Positions 55,081-64,000 of a stretch of DNA of 64,000 nt are shown here, in pieces (positions within the stretch are counted from its first letter, which is position 1; each line of letters starts with the position of its first letter). Origin of the DNA: Symsagittifera roscoffensis (lineage: Eukaryota; Xenacoelomorpha; Acoela; Convolutidae); the NCBI RefSeq assembly GCF_963678635.1, contig NC_087062.1:37782518-37846517 (forward strand), written 5' to 3'. A model generated the notes under the pieces. The model had not been told where the DNA came from. It saw only the letters and a list, made by a program, of their open reading frames with translations, and ran no database searches. A program made the position numbers and the translations under genes.

Positions 55081-57981
55081 CAACTAGTACCAGTGGAGTA
55101 TAACCGACTGACGGTATCGGAGGCTGTGTCGATAGATGAACCCGCCGGTGGATACATGGAGATGTTGGAATACCGAAACTCGGCTAGAGGGTATGTGATG
55201 GCTCTGGAAGATAAGAGTGCCATGGAGGGTTATCTGGAGACAATGTTGCAAGGCACCACCCTCAAGCAGAAGGCGTACGGGACTTTAGCGTCGTCTGAGA
55301 TACAGGCAGAAACGATGGAGCAATTGGTGAGCGTTCCATGGAAAGCAGTGGTGTTACGGTACTTCGAAAAAGAGATGAGGACTGCGCCAAGAATACACGC
55401 TCTCATGGCAGTACCTTACGTAAGAACAGAGTTACAACTGAGGTTCGCCTGGTGCATGATGGGACTGACTCGCGAAGAATATGATTCAGAAGAAAGGAAG
55501 AATTCAAAAGAAGAGAAAGTTTTCCTTATGACGAACCTGAGGGATCTGATAATCCAAGAGGGAGCAGCGGTAGCGTGTGCGAAGCGGAGAGACGCTCTCT
55601 GTTTCATTCGATTCATGATAGAGCAGATTTCAGTACCTGCATTGAACACTTGCGTTAAGATGCTGAGGGAAGGCGATGAGCGAGCGAAAGCCTTACTCTT
55701 GCTAACACTGCTGGATATGCAGCAAAGCAAATCGATGAGGGTGAATATGAAGGAACCCGAGGAGTTAGAGCCCATGAGAAAGATAGACGAAATCAGGAGA
55801 TTCTCAAACAAGGAGCTGAGACTCACTAAAGAATCTATGGGGGCACTGCCGAAATCCAGTGAATACTGTGGACCAATTAAGAAAAAGTCGTACAGCTATG
55901 TATCCGGAATCATAGGGATAGCGTACAACCCTTTCCTGAGTGAAAACATACGCGATTGCTTCTTCGATTACGAGCAGGCAGTGTTGCTAAGATTCTGGAC
56001 GTCGAGAATTGTAACGATTAAGAGCGCTACCAATCCTCAGATCAGATTGGGACTGGTCTTGGAAGAAGAGGTGACTGCACCTTCCGTGCCAAAATCCGAC
56101 AAAATAGTGGAATTTGGGTTGGGATTATCAGATGAATTACTTAGAACGAGCTTGATGGTAGTGTGGGAATTGATGAGGCCATCATGGTGACCTAATCCCA
56201 ACGCTGACTCGATATTACGGGCGACACAAGACGTGCAGAGGGAGCTGAATGCAGATTGTAACCTGCGTGACCTGATAATCATATATAATGTGATGATAAC
56301 AGCCTCTAGGAGCAACGGGGAAGATAAAGTGGAGTTGCCTGGCTGGGGACCAGAAGACTGGGTCAAACCTGGTAGCTGTCTGGCGGAAGTCTGTGGACTG
56401 GAAGATCACGTTTGTGGAGGTCTGGACTGCGTAAAGACCCTAGAGAAACAACACAAGCAATTGACGGTATTGTTTGGAAACGTCCTGATGAAAGCAAGAA
56501 CGGAAACGGAACTGATAGTGGATTGTCATGGAGGAACCGAGGTGAATCTAGTGACTGCACTAGGATTCTACAGCATGTTTAGTTCTTTAGAGTCACTATT
56601 GAATCTAGAACAGGGACATGAGATGGTCACTGCAATCAGTATAGAAGTATTCCCAGGAGTTCTGCAAACCGAGCAGAAACACATAGGAAAATGGAGGGAA
56701 GCGATCGAGTCGGAAATGAACATCAGACGCAGTGAGACTTATTGTAGACCATCAGGAGCACGATATTTGGTGGGCTCGACATTGGCTCCAATGTGCAAGA
56801 GCAGATACCCGGTGCATTTTGTAGCTGTGGATATAAAGAGTACGAGAACGATCGTGGATCAAGCCTTCTCAGTGCCAAAATGTGTGAGACTAACGAGAAT
56901 GTACAAAAAATCTTACGAGTTGCTATGTAAGATGTTCTCAGCAATTCCAGAGAGAACAAAAGAGGAGTTGGAATCGATACTGGGAAGTGAGTTCATGGGA
57001 TACGTGAGTGGGAACTTCAGTGACTTTGAGAGACAGAAACAGAGAGGATCAACCGTTACGGATTACAATACAGTAGACGAGAATGATGAGGTCCACCGAG
57101 TGATGATGGAAGTGGAACCATTACTGGAAGCTTCGGGAAAGCGTAATTGGAGGAGCATCATGTTGACACATGATGAGTTTCCCTGCCATTGCTTGCTGCA
57201 AACATGGTGGTATCCCGAGCGTAGTAATCTGGTGTTGATCTGGGACTCTGGATAGCTGCTCTCCATGGGTTTACCAGACTCATCACAGCCCATAACAATA
57301 GTGATACTGAGAGTTATTATGGCGATACGATGGCTGGAAGCTCATGAGAAAGAAAACAATAGACAGGAGGCACCGACGAGAGAACAGTTGCGGAAATTAG
57401 ATTGTCTAAAAGACTTAGATCTTTTTGAGACAATGTGCAAGATTCTAAACATTCCGATGGAAGTGAAGAAGATATGGGCAAGAAAACGATTGATGCCATG
57501 GTTTAGAGCTAACATGACTGCATGGTTGTACGAATATGCTAAGAAGCATATGTCGAAGCGCGGCAGAGTGTACAGTGAATATCAGCTGGACATTGGAGCA
57601 GGAGCTTTCAAGCGAGCTTTCGTGACTCATCGGAATGCAGTGACCACCACTGTAAAGAGAATTTCCAGGACAAGTGAACGTAGTGGAAAGGAGAAGGCAG
57701 AGATGTTGAAGGAAGATCTGGAGCGAAATGTGACGTTGTGTCTCCACAACAGCTTCTGCAGGAACAGAGAATCTAACGTGGATACCCTACCTTGTTGCAA
57801 ACAGTGCAAACAGAGGGAAGAAGAGCAGAAGTGTTGGAGGACTGCTTCCAACAGCGTCAGAATAGCTAATGACTTGCTGCAAGACACAGAGACTGAAAGT
57901 GCAGAGTCAGTATCACAGGAGGAAGAGATGGAACATTGGCAATCGGTCGAAAGAACAAGAGGCAAAAAGAAAGAAAGTTAG
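54376..57981 (+). pseudogene. LTR-B ORF3b, large unrecognised ORF with two in-frame stops
   Basis: One frame from ATG 54376 to 57981 (about 1200 codons) with TGA at 56188-56190 and TAG at 57253-57255. It starts EEEWEVHHRDHESRTRCRMD, the duplicate of ORF3a. Later parts include a helical central region, LVTALGFYSMFSSLESLLNL (about 56550-56610), VHFVAVDIKSTRTIVDQAF (about 56813-56870), and a C-terminal Cys-rich and acidic end (TLPCCKQCKQREEEQKCW). No envelope features (signal peptide, membrane anchor, furin site) are seen and I know no family. ORF3 follows Pol and the macrodomain cassette and precedes the 3' LTR. The two stops suggest decay, or that this protein was read through. Confidence 0.6.
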
Positions 57982-58757
57982 AAGAATTTAGAAGTTTTAG
58001 AAAAGAAGAGAAACAAAGTGACGAAAAAGAAGAAGTGAAAACTCAGATTTGTTTTATGTGTGTGAAAAAACTCAAGTGAGAAACCAAGCAACCAATTTGT
58101 AATTGAAAACTGAAACATTTAGTTGAGCTTTGAACATTGAAGAATTTGTTGCTTTTATAAATTTGCATTTTGATTTTAGTTAAGTGGCTTTAGAGACACT
58201 TACTTACTATTTATTTAGAAAGGCTTGAGTGAAAGAGTATATTTAAATAATCCAGCCTGCATGGTTGTGTTTAATCAACTAGGAGAATTGATCACTTTGT
58301 GGTGATATGAAAGGCTTGGGTAATCTCTCGAAGAGGGAGATTGTTTCATTGTTCTTTCTAACCACAGAGTTTCTTAGTTTTAATATTTAGGACAATAACA
58401 AGCAAGATTTCCGAAGGGAAGAAGCATAGTAGGATAATTTAAGCTTGTTGGTTGGCAGGACTGTCCTACAAACCAACACCTTTTAAATCTAGGAGAAAAA
58501 TTTTTTAATCAGGACATTGACATTGGAAGTCGGAAAAGATGTTTTTATCTTAGGTCATATCCTCAATGTGCAGATTAATGAAAAAAGTTGAAGGCTATAG
58601 TGATGTAGTATGATGCCATTTATATTCTGCAGTGAGTCGATGTGACGTGGATAAAAGTAATCTCGTGCATTTTGTAAATTCTGTTCGACGACACTGTACC
58701 TATTTTACGAACATTGCGAGATTCAATGGGGACATTGACCGGACTGTCCGGGGAGTA
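57982..58757 (+). other. LTR-B 3' untranslated region and probable polypurine tract
   Basis: No gene. It ends GGGGAGTAA at 58750-58758, a short purine run next to the 3' LTR, as expected for a plus-strand primer. The boundary with the LTR is uncertain by two bases. Confidence 0.5.
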
Positions 58758-59670
58758 AGTGACGTTCGACCAGAATGGACCAAAATGCAAATTCAGCAGA
58801 TTCGGCATTTTAGCAGCGAACCTTCCGAATTGACGGTTTTAAGCGATTCACAACGTTATGGAGACGATTAGTCAAACGGTGAAGGTCAAGATATTCTGGT
58901 ATTTTGAAAGTTTGAAAATTCGAAGTATGACGTCATATTTCTGAGAAACGTCAGAAACGGCCATTTTTGATAGAAAACCGGAAGAAAAACACAACAACAT
59001 TAGTTGCGATAGCGATAACAACGGAAATTGTGATTGAAAAACAACGACAGATTGCAGGAATAGCAGAGACCGTTCCGAGTTGCAACGATTGTGTAGATAC
59101 AATAGTTGCAAGGCCGTTGCGAACAACGGTGAAGGGTGGAAGACAGCTTTCCGGAAGGAAGATAAGTGCCTTATTTCCCCGGATTCAGGAATCCGGAGGG
59201 GTCTCGGGACTGGAACTTTTATTAACTTATATACACTTTTAGCTTCGCTATTATGTCCTGAATTGAATTTAATTAACATCTGAATTCATTTTGCTAGGAT
59301 GAGAAGCTAGGAGTTGGGGGAAAGGGTTGATCCATCTTCGATGGAGATGATGATTTTTATCAACTGAACAAAAACAATAATAATTTAATAAATAGTAGTA
59401 GCCCTGATTTTAGGAGTGACCTCGTGGTCTGGGGATACTGAGACCCAGCCATGATCTCACTATTTCTGCATGTAATCTAGTTAATTTGAGTGTTTTGACC
59501 AAAGCCGAAAGCAGCAACGTTTTTGTCGACCCGATGTTAGAAAGACCACCGAAAGTACTGGCTTGGTAGAGACGGTTAAAAGCATGTAAAGCTCTGTTTA
59601 GACGTTGGCCAGTCGTCTTAGGACTTAGTTTTATTTTCCGTCGATATGTATCTTCCGGGCGAATGTTACA
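58758..59670 (+). repeat. LTR-B 3' LTR
   Basis: Aligns with 40396-41308 over its whole length, several percent divergent by eye (first base A for T). It ends GAATGTTACA and is followed directly by PLE sequence. A minus-strand 90-codon frame at 59410-59682 is not considered a gene. Confidence 0.85.
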
Positions 59671-60010
59671 TATGTATAACAAGGCTAAAAGTTAAAAAAA
59701 AACTGACATGTCAGAATCTAAAATGTTCCCAAATCGAAATTTTATAACCAGAAAGAACAAAAAACTAAAAAATCTCAGAAATTTGCAGGAGAATGTTATT
59801 CATGATTACGTAAATATATTATGTAATTACAGTTGTTCAAATTTGATTGGTTAAAAAGTTTTAGAGCCTTTTTAGACACGTTTCTCATTTTTCAGATCTT
59901 TGATCGTTTTGTAAATATTGTAAAAAATTTTAATCCTGATGATGCACAGAATGTGCGAAAACGTTTGAATTAACATTTTAAATTTCTTATATGTTCGTAT
60001 TTTGATTAAA
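59671..60010 (+). repeat. PLE terminal repeat (right), just upstream of unc-18
   Basis: TATGTATAACAAGGCTAAA.. matches 35688-36000 with few differences, so it is the other end of the PLE split by LTR-B. It stops about 90 bp before the Unc-18 start codon. Confidence 0.75.
59930..59975 (+). ncRNA. Hammerhead-like ribozyme core in the right PLE repeat
   Basis: CTGATGA (59936-59942), a 5-bp stem GCACA/TGTGC with loop GAA, then GAAA (59957-59960). It has a better stem II than the left copy. One extra base sits next to stem II, and stems I and III remain unclear. Located about 140 bp upstream of the Unc-18 ATG, on the same strand. Confidence 0.5.
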
Positions 60011-60089
60011 GTTCTATTGACTTATAACTATTCTAAACATATAGTCGCATGGGTTGATAAACTGTAATGCTTACGGAGTTTATGGTTTT

Positions 60090-60097
60090 AGACAGAA
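60090..60097 (+). promoter_or_regulatory. 3' splice site directly before the unc-18 start codon
   Basis: ATGGTTTTAG/ACAGAAATG: an acceptor ends at 60091, six bases before the ATG. It fits a 5' untranslated intron or a spliced-leader trans-splice site. Its TTTTAG style is the same as that of intron 1 of the gene. Confidence 0.45.
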
Positions 60098-60679
60098 ATG
60101 TCACTGAAAAGAATAGTTGCGCAAAGTAAGTACCATTAAGAAAGACAATTTGTAAAAACAATTTTCTGACGAATGTTTAACAGACTAGCCAATGTTGACA
60201 AAATATAAGTTGGCGATCAAAAAAGTGAAGTTTTTCTAATTCAATATATGCCAAATTCTTAACATTGACGTTGAATTTTGATTATAAGAATATTTAATAA
60301 GCTCCTTTTTGAAATATGCTTCTTTATTAAATATCTAATATCAAAATACTCTAAGCTCAAAAATAATTTAAGCTCAAATATTCCCCTGTTTTAGAGTTGC
60401 TGAACGACGTTATACAGTCTGTTCACAAACGAGGAGAATGGAAAGTCATGGTACTTGATAGTCTTTCCATGCGAATGATCTCAGCGTGTATCAAAATGAC
60501 AGATTTGAATAACGAAGGCGTCACAAGTAAGGAGCCAAATATAGCAAGTCTGATGTGCATTTGGAACCATATCAATTGATGTCATCATTGTTTTTTTTTC
60601 AGTCGTAGAGGATATAAGCAAAAATCGTGAGCCCATAACGAACTTGGAGGCTATTTATCTTATCGCCCCAACAGAGCAG
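60098..60679 (+). CDS. unc-18: Unc-18/Munc18 (STXBP1-like) SM protein, exons 1-3, 3' end outside
   Basis: Sec1/Munc18 proteins bind syntaxin and guide SNARE assembly in synaptic vesicle fusion. Exon 1 60098-60125 encodes MSLKRIVAQ plus the first base of a Lys codon. Exon 2 60395-60526 begins AG (AAG = K), then LLNDVIQSVHKRGEWKVMVL, SLSMRMISACIKMTD and GVT plus one base. Exon 3 60603-60679 supplies ATC and VEDISKNREPITNLEAIYLI, ending TEQ in phase 0. Introns are GTAAGT..TTTTAG (269 bp, phase 1) and GTAAGG..TTTCAG (76 bp, phase 1). Exon 3 is followed by GTATTT. Sequence and joints fit the start of Unc-18 proteins, including KMTD, VED and LIAPT. The next exon (expected to continue the syntaxin-binding domain 1) is not found up to 64000. 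Confidence 0.92.
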
Positions 60680-60914
60680 GTATTTTTATTTCAAGAATAA
60701 CTAGCTTAATCTGGAGCTTTAGATTTCTAACATTATCATCAAACTGGTCAAGGTTTTCTGCTTCAGTTTTGTTTTTAAGCGTCAATGAACGTTCTGAAGA
60801 CACTTGAATAGGTCGTGATGATTTTTTAAGTTTGTTCACGCTCAAATTTACTTTTTCGCGATTTGACTGACTTTTTTTCAGTGCATTTCTTCTGATAAAA
60901 ATATGGTAAATTGT
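60680..60914 (+). other. Start of unc-18 intron 3
   Basis: GT at 60680-60681. T- and A-rich, no coding sequence recognised. TTTTTTTCAG ends at 60881 but no Unc-18-like exon follows it. Confidence 0.5.
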
Positions 60915-62683
60915 TAGAGTTGGCCACTTAGTTGTACCACCTAAGACCGTTACCAGAAGTACTAGTACGTGTACTTGTACCGCAAAAATGGACTTCGTTC
61001 AGCAAAAATAAACCTTTTTTCGAACATTTTTTTCGGAATCGATTTCGAGTTGATAAATGACTTAATCAACATCATCAAGTAAAACAGAGTTAACGTAGAT
61101 AAAATTCAGCTTTTCGACTCTGGAGCACTCAAAACCATACAGACAGCGTTAAATTTTACGCCAAACTACAGACCAATAAGTCTATTGTGCGCGAACTCCA
61201 ACCTGTTAGAAAAACTTATCTTTGATAAGCTTTTGTCACTTATTTCTCCAAAGCCTTTCCCAAACCGACACGGATTCAGATCAACGATCTCTAACCTTAC
61301 CGAATACCCAGATCATGTTTTTTTGAGCTTAACTCGCCAAATGCTCAAATTTGAGTGCTTTCTATATCAATTTCCAAAAAGCCTTCGACAAAGTATCACA
61401 TCAAATAATTCTAGAAAAACTAATTTTGGCATTTATCGCAACTGCCTCACCCTACTACAGAGTTACATAGAAAACCGGAAGCAAACGGTCAGAATTAATG
61501 AACAAATATCAAGTGAAATATCTGTGCTTAGTGATCTCTAGGGATCGCTACTGGTGACCCTCTTCTTACTGGTGTTTCTGAATGACTTAACAGACAACAT
61601 CATGTCACCAAACTTTTGGCTATGGGGACGTTTTTAAAATCATCTGCGACAACTCCATTACACTGAACATCGACGTTAGACGAATGTATAGATGGTGCGC
61701 CGACAATTTCACGTTGATGATTCTAACAAAAAGTAATTTTTTTGCCATCAAAGGCTCCTCGAGCGTGTCACTTCCCAACAAGTAATGAAAGACAAGGAGT
61801 CTTAATTCCTGAAAACGTATCATGGACTGCTCATGCGAAGAAGAAAGCAGAAAAAGCTATCAATGCCCTTTAGAGTGTTTAACGAAACCTAACCAGGACC
61901 AATTTATTCGTCCGGACAATTCTCTCATATGCTGCCTAGTACCAATTATCAGCTACGGTTCAAAGCTATGGATGCCAAATGGAAAGCACGCAAAAAGCCT
62001 TAACCTAGATATTTGCATTAAATAACCTGCAATAAAAAGAAAATTCTCATAATTAATATTTAACCTCTCTCATCATATCAAAAACTGCACGTGATCCTCT
62101 TATTTGCCAAAAAAAATCAACGGTAATGTCGACATCAATTTGACCTAATACGTCTCAATCTCTGAATACAGAGAGACAAGAAGTCAGAACTCCCAACTTT
62201 ACAGCTAGCCAGTCACATGAGACTGAAAAATGTTATTCTGATTTCTAAATTCGTGCCTGCCATCTGACCAATCTCTTCAACACCTAATCAGTGAAGACAT
62301 CCTTATTGATCAACATCAAAAAAACAAAGTTTCTTCTAGAAAACAAAGATATAACGAAAATGACCCATGCCTTTGGCGATTACTGTAGCTGCAGCTGCGC
62401 CTGCAAAGAAACGAAAAAACTGAACGTCTCAAACGTTCATTGAAAAACTTTTAGCACAATTCAATAAAAGGGTTCTTACAAAACCCCTGGACTCAATACC
62501 ATAAATCTTTTGAATTTATAAATATTATAATAATCAACGAATTGTTTCAATACCTTAGCAAATACTGAGCGAAAACAAGGTCACAATTAACCCCCCGTGT
62601 TGGCAAGGTACTAGTACCTCTTAACTTGGGTACCCTACCGTACTAGTACTAAGTGTACTCGTCCCGGTACCATGCCAACTCTA
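60915..62683. mobile_element. TIR-like bracket in unc-18 intron 3
   Basis: TAGAGTTGGC (60915-60924) and its exact reverse complement GCCAACTCTA (62674-62683). Inward of both there are GTACTAGTAC palindromes (about 60959-60968 and 62640-62649). No transposase ORF is seen and a LINE fragment lies between. It could be a non-autonomous DNA element. Confidence 0.4.
61120..62480 (+). pseudogene. Decayed LINE RT fragment, another family
   Basis: NYRPISLLCANSNLLEKLIF at 61163-61224, then PNRHGFRST, NFQKAFDKVSHQIILEKL (about 61365-61420), a degraded catalytic region (GYGDVFKI at about 61619-61645), and AHAKKKAEKAINAL with VPIISYGSKLWMP near 61940-61980. These are RT fingers, motif A, motif C and thumb of a CR1- or Jockey-like LINE. 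Frameshifts and stops occur throughout. It continues as tail-like sequence to about 62480. It differs from the two LINE families to the left. Confidence 0.65.
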
Positions 62684-62929
62684 CAAAATGCACTATCGAA
62701 AGGCAAAAGTGGAAAGGTCACGAATGGGGTTAATTCAATCGATCGAATATCCAATTTTTATATTTTTAAATCCATGCTTCACAATCTCGCCATGTGTAAG
62801 TTTTTCGACGTATTATTTTTTGCTTGTTTAACGAATGAGTTTTTGCACATTAAGCTATGTCGTTTATGGCAATGCTTATATACTTTTCAGTTTAAATTCA
62901 ATGTTTGTTACACCAAGTTTGAAATTAGC
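62684..62929. other. Unassigned intron sequence
   Basis: Nothing recognised. The open frame at 62672-62992 has no motif. Confidence 0.3.
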
Positions 62930-63830
62930 AAACTAATGATGGGATTATGTCGGGGTTTTGCCAGTTGTTGCGACTTCGACCTCCAAACCTGAATTTCCAA
63001 GTCCTTTTAATTAAGGAGATTTTGAGGTTTTCGTGATTTTTTGAAAAGTTTTTAGAAAACTTCGGTTTGAAAAAAACTTTAACAAAATTTGAAATTACCA
63101 ACCGTATAGTTTGGTGATGTCAGGGTTTTTTCTGGGGTAGCCTGTCTTGCCTCTAAGTTTGAATGCTCAAATCTTTTAAGTTTCCGAGATATGAATGACG
63201 TTTTTTATGATATTTCAAAAAATTTCGGAAAACCTTAAAGCTAAGTTCACAAAATTTGAAATTCTCAACTCTCAAGTTGGGTGCTGCCATGTTGTCTCAA
63301 GCGTTGCGAATCGTACCTCCAAATACTAGTCCTCAGATTGTTTTAGTTGCCCAGATATGACGTTTTTAAATGACTTTTACAAAATATAGTTCTTAACCCT
63401 GTATTTGTTTGCTGCTATGGTACCCTAAGGTCGTTCAAATCTTGCCTACAAATATGAGCGTTCAGTTTTTTTAGCTCTCGAGATATGACATTTTTAATGA
63501 TTTTTTCAAAAATTTCTAAACAACAGGAATATTAATTTTAACAAAATTGGAATTTGACAACCCTATAGCTAGGAGCTGCCAGGGTAGTCGCAGAAAGTTT
63601 GAATTGTTTCCTCTGTCAGGTGAAATCCTTTTATTTATCGAGATATGACGTTTTTATGTAATTTATAAAAAAAACTTGAATTAAAAAAAACTACGTAAAA
63701 TTTCAAAACCCCAGCCCAGTAGTTGGGTGCTGTCAGGGTACTCTCACGGGTTGCAAATCTAGCTTCCAAATATGATTGCTCAAATCATTTTAACTTCCGA
63801 GATATGCCGTTTGATTTGTCAAAAATTTGA
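62930..63830. repeat. Diverged tandem satellite, unit about 160 bp
   Basis: Six units marked by GAGATATGACGTTTTT-like words at about 63015, 63186, 63352, 63480, 63640 and 63799, and by GGTGCTGYCAGGGT-like words in between. Spacings are 171, 166, 128, 160 and 159. Units are well diverged. Confidence 0.7.
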
Positions 63831-64000
63831 AGCGCCGGAGGTGAGTAACACGCTAGTTGAAGTTCGAAGAGCCTTAATCGCATATATTTTTTTAAATTTC
63901 GAAGATAAAATTTTTAAAACATTGAGTCGATGAACGCAGCGAAGACTCTTTTGTAGGTCGCCATGATTTTTTTCAGGAAAATTCCTAAAATTTGTTCAGG
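63831..64000. other. Window end, unassigned
   Basis: Nothing recognised; AT-rich intron or satellite edge. Confidence 0.3.

Larger units (their letters stand above)
40396..59670 (+). mobile_element. LTR-B: 19.3-kb Ty3/gypsy-like element with extra genes
   Basis: Two 911-913-bp direct LTRs bracket a leader, Gag, Pol, a macrodomain-like cassette and ORF3. The outer sequences join into an uninterrupted PLE: ..ATTATAGTCTAT on the left and TATGTATAACAAGG on the right, against ATTATAGTCTATGTATAACATGG at 35678-35700, with TAT present on both sides. The LTRs differ by several percent by eye, so insertion is not recent, and Pol has many lesions. At 19.3 kb it is much larger than most Ty3-like elements. 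Confidence 0.85.

Noticed and set aside
53448-57981. ORF3 as an envelope gene
   Set aside because: No signal peptide, membrane anchor, cleavage motif or Cys pattern of an envelope glycoprotein is visible; only its position suggests it.
59410-59682. Minus-strand 90-codon frame resembling an RT C-terminus
   Set aside because: It lies wholly in the LTR (and a few bases beyond) and is not kept open as a longer frame in the other LTR copies.
60870-60920. Next unc-18 exon after TTTTTTTCAG at 60881
   Set aside because: The following sequence reads CISSDKN-like and stops soon, with no resemblance to Unc-18 after the LIAPTEQ block.

Overview
The window is animal (metazoan) nuclear DNA, almost entirely transposable elements, plus the first exons of one host gene. 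The case for an animal: three spliced exons of an Unc-18/Munc18 (syntaxin-binding SM protein) gene, GT-AG introns, LTR and non-LTR retrotransposons, Penelope-like elements (PLEs), and an AT-rich background. The short introns and the start of the Unc-18 protein suggest an invertebrate; I cannot name the species. I saw no convincing tRNA, rRNA, CRISPR or prokaryotic operon.

Layout. 1-5147 and 12710-13250: two decayed copies of one LINE family; the second is split by a young 7.56-kb Ty3-like element (LTR-A, 5148-12709, minus strand) with two 368-bp LTRs differing at 2 positions, a GATTT target duplication, a primer-binding site, a polypurine tract and one long Gag-Pol frame broken by a single TAA. 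14.5-34.5 kb: AT-rich composite blocks, each with a dead CR1/L2-like LINE whose RT-to-tail part is tandemly repeated (about 1.06 kb), then an inverted and a direct fragment of a dead PLE. Copies share inactivating mutations and junctions, so they multiplied as DNA segments.

34.5-60.0 kb: a nest. A solo-LTR-like copy (34481-35369, minus) is followed by a second PLE (35.6-40.4 kb) with RT, a PHD finger between RT motifs B and C, and a GIY-YIG endonuclease. Five bases after the PLE stop codon a 19.3-kb LTR retrotransposon (LTR-B, 40396-59670) is inserted. The PLE terminal repeat, with a hammerhead-like core, resumes at 59671. LTR-B has a 3-kb leader with about 15 copies of a 14-bp motif, Gag with coiled coil and zinc knuckles, a broken Pol, a macrodomain-like cassette, and a large unrecognised ORF3 whose first part is tandemly duplicated.

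60.0-64.0 kb: the PLE end lies about 90 bp upstream of the start codon of the Unc-18 gene (exons 60098-60125, 60395-60526, 60603-60679). Its third intron holds a LINE fragment, a TIR-like pair and a diverged satellite of about 160 bp.

The most notable candidates are the macrodomain-like cassette and duplicated ORF3 of LTR-B, the motif array in its LTR and leader, the PHD finger inside the PLE RT, and the placement of this nest directly upstream of a synaptic gene. All calls are by reading; no database search was run.
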